DNA of 11,215 bases from Bacillota bacterium (GTDB lineage Bacteria > Bacillota > Clostridia > Peptostreptococcales > Anaerovoracaceae), in contig JAKJCD010000021.1 of NCBI GenBank assembly GCA_022706625.1, positions 7,757 to 18,971 on the forward strand. Reading direction: 5' to 3'. Under the pieces are notes generated by a model, which saw only the letters and a list, made by a program, of their open reading frames with translations, searched no databases and was not told the origin of the DNA. Made by a program: the position numbers and the translations under genes. Positions 5,063 through 11,215 of the stretch are shown in pieces (position 1 is the stretch's first letter; each line of letters opens with the position of its first letter).

Positions 5063-5575
5063 TTGGAATTATATGCAGGACTGATTGAGTTTAATTGGAC
5101 ACTGGTCTTTATATGGCTGACGGTCATTACTCTGTATTTTATCATGAAACACTTTTTCTTTGAAAAGGTGCATAATTTTATGGTGGCCAGAGAAAATGCG
5201 GTCAAAGAATCTTTCGAAAATGCCGAACAAGTGAACCTTCTTGCCAACGAAAAGATGGATAAATACGATAAGAAGATTGCCGAGCTGGAAAGCGAAGGCC
5301 GGGAGATCATAAGGAACGCAAAGATAAAAGCTGATCAGCGTGCCGAAAGCATTATCGATGAAACTAACGTTAAGGTAGAGCAGATGCTGAAGCGTGCCCA
5401 GGAAGAGATCGACAGGGAAAAAGCAAAAGCCATAGTGGAGATGAGAGAGCAAATCGCTGCCATGGCTATATTTGCCGCCGAGAAAATCATCGAACGGCAG
5501 CTTGATATGTCCGGTCAGGAAGAGCTTTTGGCAGGAATACTGGATGAAGCAGGTAGGGTGTCATGGCGGAATTAA
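5063..5575 (+). CDS. atpF: F-type ATP synthase subunit b (peripheral stalk)
   Basis: Peripheral-stalk subunit b, which as a dimer ties subunit a to delta and F1. One N-terminal membrane helix (about residues 8-33, GLIEFNWTLVFIWLTVITLY) is followed by a long charged coiled coil rich in Glu, Lys, Arg and Ala (about 40-148). The C-terminus (MAIFAAEKIIERQLD onward) is the delta-binding region. At 170 residues it has normal length. The start is a TTG at 5063, with GAGGTGG (5050-5056) upstream. The first in-frame ATG (residue 28) would remove most of the membrane helix, so the TTG is well supported. The rare start and plainer ribosome site fit the lower stoichiometry (two copies) compared with c. 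The end overlaps atpH by 13 bases, implying translational coupling. Confidence 0.95.
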   Translation: MELYAGLIEFNWTLVFIWLTVITLYFIMKHFFFEKVHNFMVARENAVKESFENAEQVNLLANEKMDKYDKKIAELESEGREIIRNAKIKADQRAESIIDETNVKVEQMLKRAQEEIDREKAKAIVEMREQIAAMAIFAAEKIIERQLDMSGQEELLAGILDEAGRVSWRN

Positions 5576-6108
5576 CGGTCGATAAAACTTATGCAAAAGG
5601 TCTGTTTTTAGCTGCAGCCGACGGATCAAAAACTGATGAGATCATGCAGGAAGCAAAGGATCTGGCGGCACTCTTTGACAGGGAGAAAGAATTTTTTGAA
5701 TTCCTCTGTTCCCCCATAATATCCGGCGGTGAAAAAAAACAGATAATCAGAAGTGTGTTTGAAGGCCGGATCTCATCGGAAATGACAAACTTCCTTTTTG
5801 TACTGGTGGATAAAGGCCGGGCGAGGCATCTGCCGCGCATTATAAGGCAGTATGAATTGCTGCTCAACGAGAGTAAAGGTTTTTCCAAGGGGATCATCTA
5901 TTCCGCAGCACCGCTTTCAACAGAACAATTGGTATCTTTTGAAAAAAAGGCGGGAGAATTGGTGGGTAAGGAAGTTAAGCTTGAGAATCGCGTGGATAAG
6001 AGCCTGATCGGTGGTGCACGCATCTTTGTCGAGGGAAGACTTATCGATGCCTCCGTGAAAAAACGCCTTTTGGATCTTAAGGAAACCTTGAAGGCAGGCA
6101 TTCAATAA
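5563..6108 (+). CDS. atpH: F-type ATP synthase subunit delta
   Basis: F1 subunit delta (OSCP homologue), which sits on top of the alpha/beta head and links it to the b stalk. The 181 residues match the usual size. The helical N-terminal domain begins DKTYAKGLFLAA and includes FFEFLCSPIISGGEKKQII. The C-terminal domain carries the family signature LIGGARIFVEGRLIDASVKK, followed by RLLDLKETL. The gene starts at ATG 5563 inside the last codons of atpF (13-base overlap), with AGGTAGGG upstream. It sits between b and alpha in the canonical order. Confidence 0.95.
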   Translation: MAELTVDKTYAKGLFLAAADGSKTDEIMQEAKDLAALFDREKEFFEFLCSPIISGGEKKQIIRSVFEGRISSEMTNFLFVLVDKGRARHLPRIIRQYELLLNESKGFSKGIIYSAAPLSTEQLVSFEKKAGELVGKEVKLENRVDKSLIGGARIFVEGRLIDASVKKRLLDLKETLKAGIQ

Positions 6109-6140
6109 AAGAATAGAAACAATGAAAGGGGCGCTTTTTT

Positions 6141-7661
6141 ATGAACATAAGGCCCGAAGAAATCAGCGAGATCATCAAAGAGCAAATTAAGAATTATAAG
6201 AACGAAGTAGAGGTCTCAAACTACGGCACGGTCATTCAGGTAGGTGACGGTATAGCCAGAGTCTACGGACTGGACAACTGCATGGCCGGCGAACTTTTGG
6301 AGTTCCCGGGGCAGGTCTACGGCATGGCGCTCAACCTCGAAGAAGACAATGTAGGTACCGTAATCTTAGGACCTGATTCGGAGATCAAGGATGGCGATCT
6401 GGTCAAGCCGACAGGCAGGGTAGTCGAGGTCCCTGTAGGAGAAGCTCTTATCGGTCGCGTTGTCAATGCTCTGGGGCAGCCTATCGACGGCAAGGGACCG
6501 ATAAAAACAGATAAATCCAGGCCTATCGAAAATCAAGCTCCCAGCGTATTGCACAGAAGGTCGGTTTATCAGCCCCTTCAGACCGGAATCAAGGCCATAG
6601 ACTCAATGATCCCCATCGGGCGGGGGCAGAGAGAGCTGATCATAGGCGACCGGCAGACAGGGAAAACAGCAATTGCCATCGATACTATCATCAATCAGAA
6701 AGAAGAAGACGTAATCTGCATTTACGTAGCTATCGGGCAGAAGAAATCCACCGTTGCCCAATTGGTGCAGACTTTAGAAAACAAAGGAGCCATGGGCTAT
6801 ACAATAATAGTATCTTCAACTGCCAGCGAGGTGGCCCCGCTTCAATACATCGCACCTTATGCGGCCTGTGCCATGGCTGAGGAATTCATGTATCAAGGCA
6901 AACATGTTCTGGTCATCTACGATGATCTGTCCAAGCATGCGGTGGCCTATAGAGCCATGTCCCTGCTTCTCAGAAGGCCTCCCGGAAGAGAAGCCTATCC
7001 CGGTGATGTATTCTACCTTCACAGCCGTCTTTTAGAGAGGGCGGCCAAGCTGTCCGACGATTTGGGCGGCGGATCCATCACTGCGCTGCCTATAATAGAA
7101 ACTCAGGCAGGAGACGTTTCCGCCTACATCCCTACAAATGTTATTTCCATAACCGACGGACAGATCTTCCTGGAGACAGAGTTGTTCTTCTCCGGACAGC
7201 GCCCTGCGGTAAACTCGGGTATTTCGGTTTCCCGGGTAGGGGGCGATGCTCAGATCAAGGCCATGAAAAAAGTTTCCGGCAAGGTTCGTCTGGAGCTTGC
7301 TCAATACAGGGAGTTGGCCGGATTCTCTCAGTTTGGTTCCGACTTGGACAAAGATACAAGAAGAAGGCTGGATCACGGCCGTGTGCTGATGGAAGTATTA
7401 AAGCAGGTACAGTATTCTCCTGTAAAAGTTGAACACCAGGTCATGATAATATTTGCAGCCTCCAATAACTACCTGGAAGACATTCCCGTAGAGTCCATCA
7501 AGGAGTTTGAAGCCAAATTCTACGAGTTCATGGATGTTCATTATCCGGAAATCGGCAAGGAGATCAAGTCTACAGGAAAGCTTGAGGAGGCAACGGAGTC
7601 AAAGCTTCGTGATGCCATAAACGATTTCAAAGAAGACTTTAAAGAAAAGACGGATCGTTAA
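6141..7661 (+). CDS. atpA: F-type ATP synthase subunit alpha
   Basis: Non-catalytic nucleotide-binding subunit of the F1 head, alternating with beta in the alpha3beta3 hexamer. It has 506 residues, full length. The N-terminal beta-barrel (about 25-95) includes GDGIARVYGL. The Walker A motif is GDRQTGKT (169-176), Walker B is around LVIYDD (to D261-D262), the signature PPGREAYPGDVFYLHSR is at 280-296, and the arginine finger R365 lies in ISVSRVGGDA. The helical C-terminal domain includes LDHGRVLMEVLKQ. ATG 6141 follows GAAAGGGG (6124-6131) after a 32-base gap from atpH. The KHAVAYRAM stretch (265-273) differs from the commoner KQAVAYRQM, but variation there is known in Clostridia. No key residue is missing. 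Confidence 0.98.
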   Translation: MNIRPEEISEIIKEQIKNYKNEVEVSNYGTVIQVGDGIARVYGLDNCMAGELLEFPGQVYGMALNLEEDNVGTVILGPDSEIKDGDLVKPTGRVVEVPVGEALIGRVVNALGQPIDGKGPIKTDKSRPIENQAPSVLHRRSVYQPLQTGIKAIDSMIPIGRGQRELIIGDRQTGKTAIAIDTIINQKEEDVICIYVAIGQKKSTVAQLVQTLENKGAMGYTIIVSSTASEVAPLQYIAPYAACAMAEEFMYQGKHVLVIYDDLSKHAVAYRAMSLLLRRPPGREAYPGDVFYLHSRLLERAAKLSDDLGGGSITALPIIETQAGDVSAYIPTNVISITDGQIFLETELFFSGQRPAVNSGISVSRVGGDAQIKAMKKVSGKVRLELAQYRELAGFSQFGSDLDKDTRRRLDHGRVLMEVLKQVQYSPVKVEHQVMIIFAASNNYLEDIPVESIKEFEAKFYEFMDVHYPEIGKEIKSTGKLEEATESKLRDAINDFKEDFKEKTDR

Positions 7662-7685
7662 TAAGGTCGGAAGGGAGAAATCGCA

Positions 7686-8558
7686 ATGGCCGGAAGCAGT
7701 ATGAGAGATATAAAGCGCAGGATCAAAAGCGTCAACGGCATTGAACACATCACCAGTGCCATGAAGCTTGTTTCCTCAGCAAAACTCAGAAAGGCGAAAA
7801 ACATTTTTGAGAAGAGCCGGAGAAATTTTCATTATATCACCGAAGCTATCGAAGAAGTGTTTTATAATACCGAGGATGTCCCGCACCTTTACTTAAAAGG
7901 CAGCAGAGATATCAAGAGAAAGGTTTATATAGTGGTGACCAGCTGCAGGGGACTTTGCGGCAGCTTTAACAGCAACGTGATAAAGCATACACAGAAGCTA
8001 ATAGATGAGTATCATGAAGAAGAGCCGCCTCTTATAGTGGCTGTCGGAAGCAAAGGCAGAGAGCATTTCGCAAGGCGCGATTATGAGATCGCCGGAGATT
8101 ACTGCCTCCCGCCTGAAGATATCTCTTTCATCGAGACCCAGGAGATAGGCCGGCCGCTTATCGATATGTACAACAGAGGAGAGATCGATGAGATAGTTTT
8201 GGTTTCCACCTCTTTTATCAACAGTTTAGAGCAGAAGGTGTACGATAAGACCATCCTGCCGCTGGAGATCAAAGGAGACCCCTATACTCACAAGGTTGTT
8301 CAAGAAGTGGAGTATGAGCCATCAGCCAAAGAGGTATTCAACTATTTAATACCTAAATATGTAGAAATTATGATCTATAATGCCATAATAGAGTCGGCGA
8401 CCTGCGAGCATGCAGCAAGAAGAATGGCTATGGAGAATGCTACAGACAATGCAAATGAAATGATAGCTGATCTGACCCTGACTTATAACAGGACCAGACA
8501 AGCAGCCATCACCAATGAAATATCAGAGATCGTGGGCGGAGCGGAAGCTTTGTCCTAA
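7686..8558 (+). CDS. atpG: F-type ATP synthase subunit gamma
   Basis: Central rotor shaft of F1, turning inside the alpha/beta head and binding epsilon and the c-ring below. The 290 residues show the family ends clearly. The N-terminal coiled-coil strand has MRDIKRRIKSVNGIEHITSAM then KLVSSAKLRKA, and the C-terminal strand has ENATDNANEMIADLTLTYN then RTRQAAITNEISEIVGGAEA. The Rossmann-like middle contains SCRGLCGSFNSNV (about 86-98), where the usual Asp-Arg before GLCG is Cys-Arg. ATG 7686 has AAGGGAG (7671-7677) at 8 bases. A second ATG at 7701 is possible but has a poorer site. It lies 24 bases after atpA and 17 before atpD. Confidence 0.97.
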   Translation: MAGSSMRDIKRRIKSVNGIEHITSAMKLVSSAKLRKAKNIFEKSRRNFHYITEAIEEVFYNTEDVPHLYLKGSRDIKRKVYIVVTSCRGLCGSFNSNVIKHTQKLIDEYHEEEPPLIVAVGSKGREHFARRDYEIAGDYCLPPEDISFIETQEIGRPLIDMYNRGEIDEIVLVSTSFINSLEQKVYDKTILPLEIKGDPYTHKVVQEVEYEPSAKEVFNYLIPKYVEIMIYNAIIESATCEHAARRMAMENATDNANEMIADLTLTYNRTRQAAITNEISEIVGGAEALS

Positions 8559-8575
8559 TTTAAGGAGGTAGCAGT

Positions 8576-9973
8576 GTGGGTGAACACATTGGAGTAGTCC
8601 ACCAGATAATCGGACCTGTCGTAGACATTAAATTCAGCCCGGATGAAATGCCGGAATTATTAAATGCCATCAATATACCTTTTAAGGACAGGAATATCGT
8701 TGTGGAGGTGGCCCAGCATATAGGGGATGATGTGGTAAGATGTGTCGCCTTGTCTTCCACCGATGGATTGACCAGAGGCATGGAAGCAAGAGATATGAAA
8801 GGACCTATCAATGTTCCCGTCGGCACGGAAGTGTTGGGAAGGCTGTTTGATGTCACCGGTGAGCCAATCGACGAAAAAGGTCCCTGCCCAACGGAAAAAA
8901 GGATGCCCATCCACAGGCTTGCTCCTTCGTTTGAAGATCAGGACACCTCGTCTCAGGTTTTTGAGACAGGCATCAAGGTCGTCGATCTCATAGCACCTTA
9001 TACAAGAGGCGGAAAGGTCGGACTTTTCGGAGGAGCCGGGGTCGGAAAGACGGTTTTGATCCAGGAGCTCATCAATAACATCGCCAAAGAGCACGGCGGC
9101 ATCTCGGTTTTTGCAGGAGTAGGCGAGCGCACCAGGGAAGGCAACGATCTTTACCATGAGATGATAGATTCCGGTGTAATCGAAAAGACCGCCATGGTAT
9201 TCGGTCAGATGAACGAACCTCCGGGGGCCAGGATGAGGGTGGCTTTGACAGGGCTGACTATGGCAGAATATTTCCGTGACGAATTAGGTCAGGACGTACT
9301 TCTGTTCATCGATAATATTTTCAGATTTACCCAGGCAGGCTCCGAGGTGTCGGCTCTTCTGGGCCGGGTACCCAGCGCGGTAGGCTACCAGCCCACGCTG
9401 GCCACGGAGATGGGAGCCCTTCAGGAGCGGATCACCTCCACCAAAAAAGGCTCCATCACATCGGTGCAGGCAATCTATGTGCCCGCAGACGACCTGACTG
9501 ACCCTGCTCCGGCTACCACTTTTGCTCACCTTGACGCCACAACGGTACTTTCCCGTTCCATTACAGAGCTAGGCATCTATCCCGCTGTAGACCCTCTGGA
9601 GTCTACCTCAAGGATCATGGATCCCCTGATCCTCGGCGAAGAGCATTACAACACCGCAAGAGGTGTGCAGGAGGTGCTGCAGCGCTATAAAGAACTGCAG
9701 GACATCATAGCTATCCTGGGTATGGATGAGCTAAGCGAAACCGATAAGCTCATCGTAGCCCGGGCCCGAAAGATTCAGAGATTCTTGTCTCAGCCCTTCC
9801 ACGTGGCGGAGCAGTTCACCGGAACTCCGGGGAAATATATACCGCTCAAAGAAACCGTCAGGAGCTTCAGTGAGATCCTGGAAGGTAAGCACGACCAGAT
9901 ACCCGAATCCATGTTCCTCTTTGCCGGAGGCATCGATGAAGTTGTAGAAAGGTTTGAAAAGAGCAATGGCTAA
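8576..9973 (+). CDS. atpD: F-type ATP synthase subunit beta (catalytic)
   Basis: Catalytic F1 subunit where ATP is made or split. It has 465 residues, full length. Seen in order: an N-terminal beta-barrel, Walker A GGAGVGKT (152-159), the catalytic GERTREGND with E184 and R185, Walker B LLFIDNIFR with D246, the signature PSAVGYQPTLATEMG (266-280), PAPATTFAHLDATTVLSR, and the C-terminal regulatory loop, which reads DELSETD (384-390) rather than DELSEED. The Ser/Thr change removes one acidic residue of the loop that contacts epsilon and gamma. The start is GTG 8576, preceded by AAGGAGG (8562-8568) at 7 bases. The protein then begins GEHIGVVHQIIGPVVD, as the family requires. The end overlaps atpC by 8 bases. 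Confidence 0.98.
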   Translation: MGEHIGVVHQIIGPVVDIKFSPDEMPELLNAINIPFKDRNIVVEVAQHIGDDVVRCVALSSTDGLTRGMEARDMKGPINVPVGTEVLGRLFDVTGEPIDEKGPCPTEKRMPIHRLAPSFEDQDTSSQVFETGIKVVDLIAPYTRGGKVGLFGGAGVGKTVLIQELINNIAKEHGGISVFAGVGERTREGNDLYHEMIDSGVIEKTAMVFGQMNEPPGARMRVALTGLTMAEYFRDELGQDVLLFIDNIFRFTQAGSEVSALLGRVPSAVGYQPTLATEMGALQERITSTKKGSITSVQAIYVPADDLTDPAPATTFAHLDATTVLSRSITELGIYPAVDPLESTSRIMDPLILGEEHYNTARGVQEVLQRYKELQDIIAILGMDELSETDKLIVARARKIQRFLSQPFHVAEQFTGTPGKYIPLKETVRSFSEILEGKHDQIPESMFLFAGGIDEVVERFEKSNG

Positions 9974-10382
9974 AACTTTCAAACTAGAAGTAATAACCCC
10001 TGAACGGATGTTTTACCAGGGAGACGCAGAATCGGTCATCGTTCATACCTTGGTAGGCTACGAAGAGTTTTTGGCCAACCATGCCTTTGCATGCAAACTA
10101 TTAGGCACCGGCATCCTGCGCATAAGGGAGCCTGGTCAAAAGGAGTTTAAGAGGGCGGCGACTACCGGCGGCTTTATCGATGTGAAAGACCGGGTCACTA
10201 TTTTTACCGATGCCGCAGAATGGCCTGATGAGATCGACATGGACCGCCAGGAACGCAAGCTGAAGGAAGCAAGAGCAAGGCTCAAAGAAAGCTGCGACGA
10301 TCATGAAATGAAGATCGTAAAGCTCTCCATAGAAAAAGCACTGAACCGTGTTAAGCTCAAAACCGGAAAAATCGGCAAATAG
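9966..10382 (+). CDS. atpC: F-type ATP synthase subunit epsilon
   Basis: F1 subunit epsilon, part of the rotor foot and an inhibitor of ATP hydrolysis through its mobile C-terminal helices. From ATG 9966 it has 138 residues (MAKTFKLEVITPERMFYQGD). An upstream in-frame TTG at 9954 would add only four residues and has no better site. The ATG overlaps the atpD stop in ATGGCTAA, an 8-base overlap typical of coupled genes. The N-terminal beta-sandwich is recognisable but departs from the usual GILPxHAP loop, reading EFLANHAFACKLLGTG (34-49). The C-terminal helical pair holds EIDMDRQERKLKEARARL, which keeps IDxxR of the ATP-binding I/LDxxRA motif but has Gln where Ala is usual. It is the last gene of the operon, with a terminator 57 bases on. 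Confidence 0.94.
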   Translation: MAKTFKLEVITPERMFYQGDAESVIVHTLVGYEEFLANHAFACKLLGTGILRIREPGQKEFKRAATTGGFIDVKDRVTIFTDAAEWPDEIDMDRQERKLKEARARLKESCDDHEMKIVKLSIEKALNRVKLKTGKIGK

Positions 10383-10438
10383 GACTATGATCTTTTAGGA
10401 CAGCTTGGAAGACGATTCCGAAGCATAAATATAAATTC

Positions 10439-10478
10439 AGGCAGACAGCACATTAGGTAGTCTGCCTTTGATTATTTT
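10439..10478 (+). terminator. Rho-independent terminator of the F-type operon
   Basis: An 8-bp stem, AGGCAGAC (10439-10446) / GTCTGCCT (10460-10467), has a 13-base loop and is followed by TTTGATTATTTT. The long loop and broken T tract make it moderate in strength. It separates the ATP synthase operon from murJ. Confidence 0.7.
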
Positions 10479-10494
10479 GGCCATTCTGTTTTTC

Positions 10495-10523
10495 TTGACA
10501 GTGTTATCATTTCAAAATATGAT
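10495..10523 (+). promoter_or_regulatory. Near-consensus promoter for murJ
   Basis: A perfect TTGACA (10495-10500), a 17-base spacer and TATGAT (10518-10523) make the best promoter match in the window, eleven of twelve consensus bases. It starts directly after the operon terminator and would give a leader of about 30 bases before murJ. Confidence 0.8.
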
Positions 10524-10561
10524 AAAACATGAAGGGCGATCCCCTGTTAGGAGAGCATTTG

Positions 10562-11215
10562 ATGCGCACTGCTGCAAAAACCGCCGCATTGATGGCGGTA
10601 CTCACATTAGGGACGAAGGTGCTGGGCTTTCTTCGAGAGGTTTTTATGGCTGGTTTCTTTGGAACCAGCTATATTGTAGACGCATACGTTATGGCAAGCG
10701 CCATACCCGGGATCCTGTTTGCCGGTATATTCACCTCTGTGGCTGTATCCTACATGCCTATCTTTTCACGGATCGTAGAGGAAAAGGGGATAGATGAAGG
10801 CAACAGATTTACTGCAGAATCCATAACCATTACATCCTTCATTGCCCTGATAACTGCCCTGGCGGGAATAATTTTTGCCGGACCCGTGGTTGAAATTCTG
10901 GCTCGGGGTTTTACTGGAAAAACTGCGGAGCTGACGGTTTTCTTCCTTCGAATAACCTTCTCTTATGTCATTTTTACCGCTGCCACCGGGCTGCTTGAAT
11001 CCTATCTGCAATATAAAGGCACTTTTTTAAAACCGGTGCTTGCCGGCTATCTTCAAAGCGGTTTTGTGCTGGCGGCTATTATTATCAGCGCTTACTACAG
11101 CTACTATCTGCTGGCTTTTGGACTTTTAATCGGCAGTATCCTTCGGCTGGTGGCAGTGTTTTTTGTAGCAAAGGGAAAGGGGTTTCGATACCGGCCTACT
11201 ATGCGCATCGGAAAA
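10562..11215 (+). CDS. murJ: MurJ/MviN lipid II flippase, 3' truncated by window edge
   Basis: Polytopic inner-membrane protein of the MOP superfamily that flips the peptidoglycan precursor lipid II to the outer face. The frame stays open for 218 codons to the right edge, against roughly 500-530 residues for a full protein with about 14 helices. The N-terminus reads KVLGFLREVFMAGFFG, then DAYVMASAIPGILFAG, then VSYMPIFSR. R25 and D40 match the essential Arg24 and Asp39 of E. coli MurJ when aligned by eye. The position of E. coli Arg52 is Phe here, and I believe it varies in Gram-positive members. Repeated long hydrophobic segments continue to the edge. ATG 10562 has AGGAG (10549-10553) at 8 bases. 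It has its own promoter and is not part of the ATP synthase operon. Another MOP-family exporter is possible, but the N-terminal motifs favour MurJ. Confidence 0.92.
   Translation, partial: MRTAAKTAALMAVLTLGTKVLGFLREVFMAGFFGTSYIVDAYVMASAIPGILFAGIFTSVAVSYMPIFSRIVEEKGIDEGNRFTAESITITSFIALITALAGIIFAGPVVEILARGFTGKTAELTVFFLRITFSYVIFTAATGLLESYLQYKGTFLKPVLAGYLQSGFVLAAIIISAYYSYYLLAFGLLIGSILRLVAVFFVAKGKGFRYRPTMRIGK

Noticed and set aside
6933..6959. KHAVAYRAM in subunit alpha as a functional oddity
   Set aside because: It differs from the textbook KQAVAYRQM, but as far as I recall this form occurs in other clostridial alpha subunits, and all nucleotide-binding residues are kept.
9954..9965. TTG 9954 as start of atpC
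   Set aside because: ATG 9966 gives the expected MAKTFKLEVITPE start and an ATGGCTAA overlap with atpD. The TTG adds four residues and has no spaced ribosome site.
10468..10797. A 109-codon plus-strand frame as a separate gene
   Set aside because: It starts in the terminator tail without a ribosome site and runs out of frame over murJ, which has a clear promoter, ribosome site and family motifs.

Overview
The window suggests a low-to-mid GC, probably anaerobic Firmicute of the Clostridia type. The evidence is strong AGGAGG-type Shine-Dalgarno sites, ATG/GTG/TTG starts, a V/A-type ATPase next to an F-type ATP synthase operon, and an F-type c subunit with the residues of a Na+-binding site. 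No species can be named from the sequence alone.

Layout, all genes on the + strand. Bases 1-1743 hold the end of a V/A-type ATPase operon: subunit B, cut by the left edge, then subunit D, closed by a hairpin terminator at about 1773-1807. Bases 1744-2401 are non-coding. They hold a tandem pair of composite inverted-repeat elements (1930-2047 and 2053-2170), a second terminator-like hairpin (2182-2206), a cluster of AT-rich half-sites and a candidate promoter. Bases 2402-3220 encode an AT-rich orphan protein with the residue pattern of a PD-(D/E)XK nuclease fold.

Bases 3431-10382 are a complete F-type ATP synthase operon in canonical order: atpI, atpB (a), atpE (c), atpF (b), atpH (delta), atpA (alpha), atpG (gamma), atpD (beta), atpC (epsilon). 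Good promoter candidates lie just upstream (3332-3360, perhaps also 3369-3397). Two intercistronic stem-loops bracket atpE, the gene whose product is needed in many copies. The operon ends at a terminator (10439-10478). A near-consensus promoter (10495-10523) then drives a murJ/mviN lipid II flippase gene that runs off the right edge.

How the genes work together: the F-type operon supplies the whole membrane Fo part (a, b, c plus the assembly factor I) and the F1 part (alpha, beta, gamma, delta, epsilon). The V/A-type fragment belongs to a second rotary ATPase. The cell therefore appears to carry two rotary machines encoded one behind the other, split by an AT-rich insert-like segment. The most unusual features are the composite palindromic repeat array, with a variant shared by the two arms that face each other across its central junction, and the nuclease-like gene beside it.
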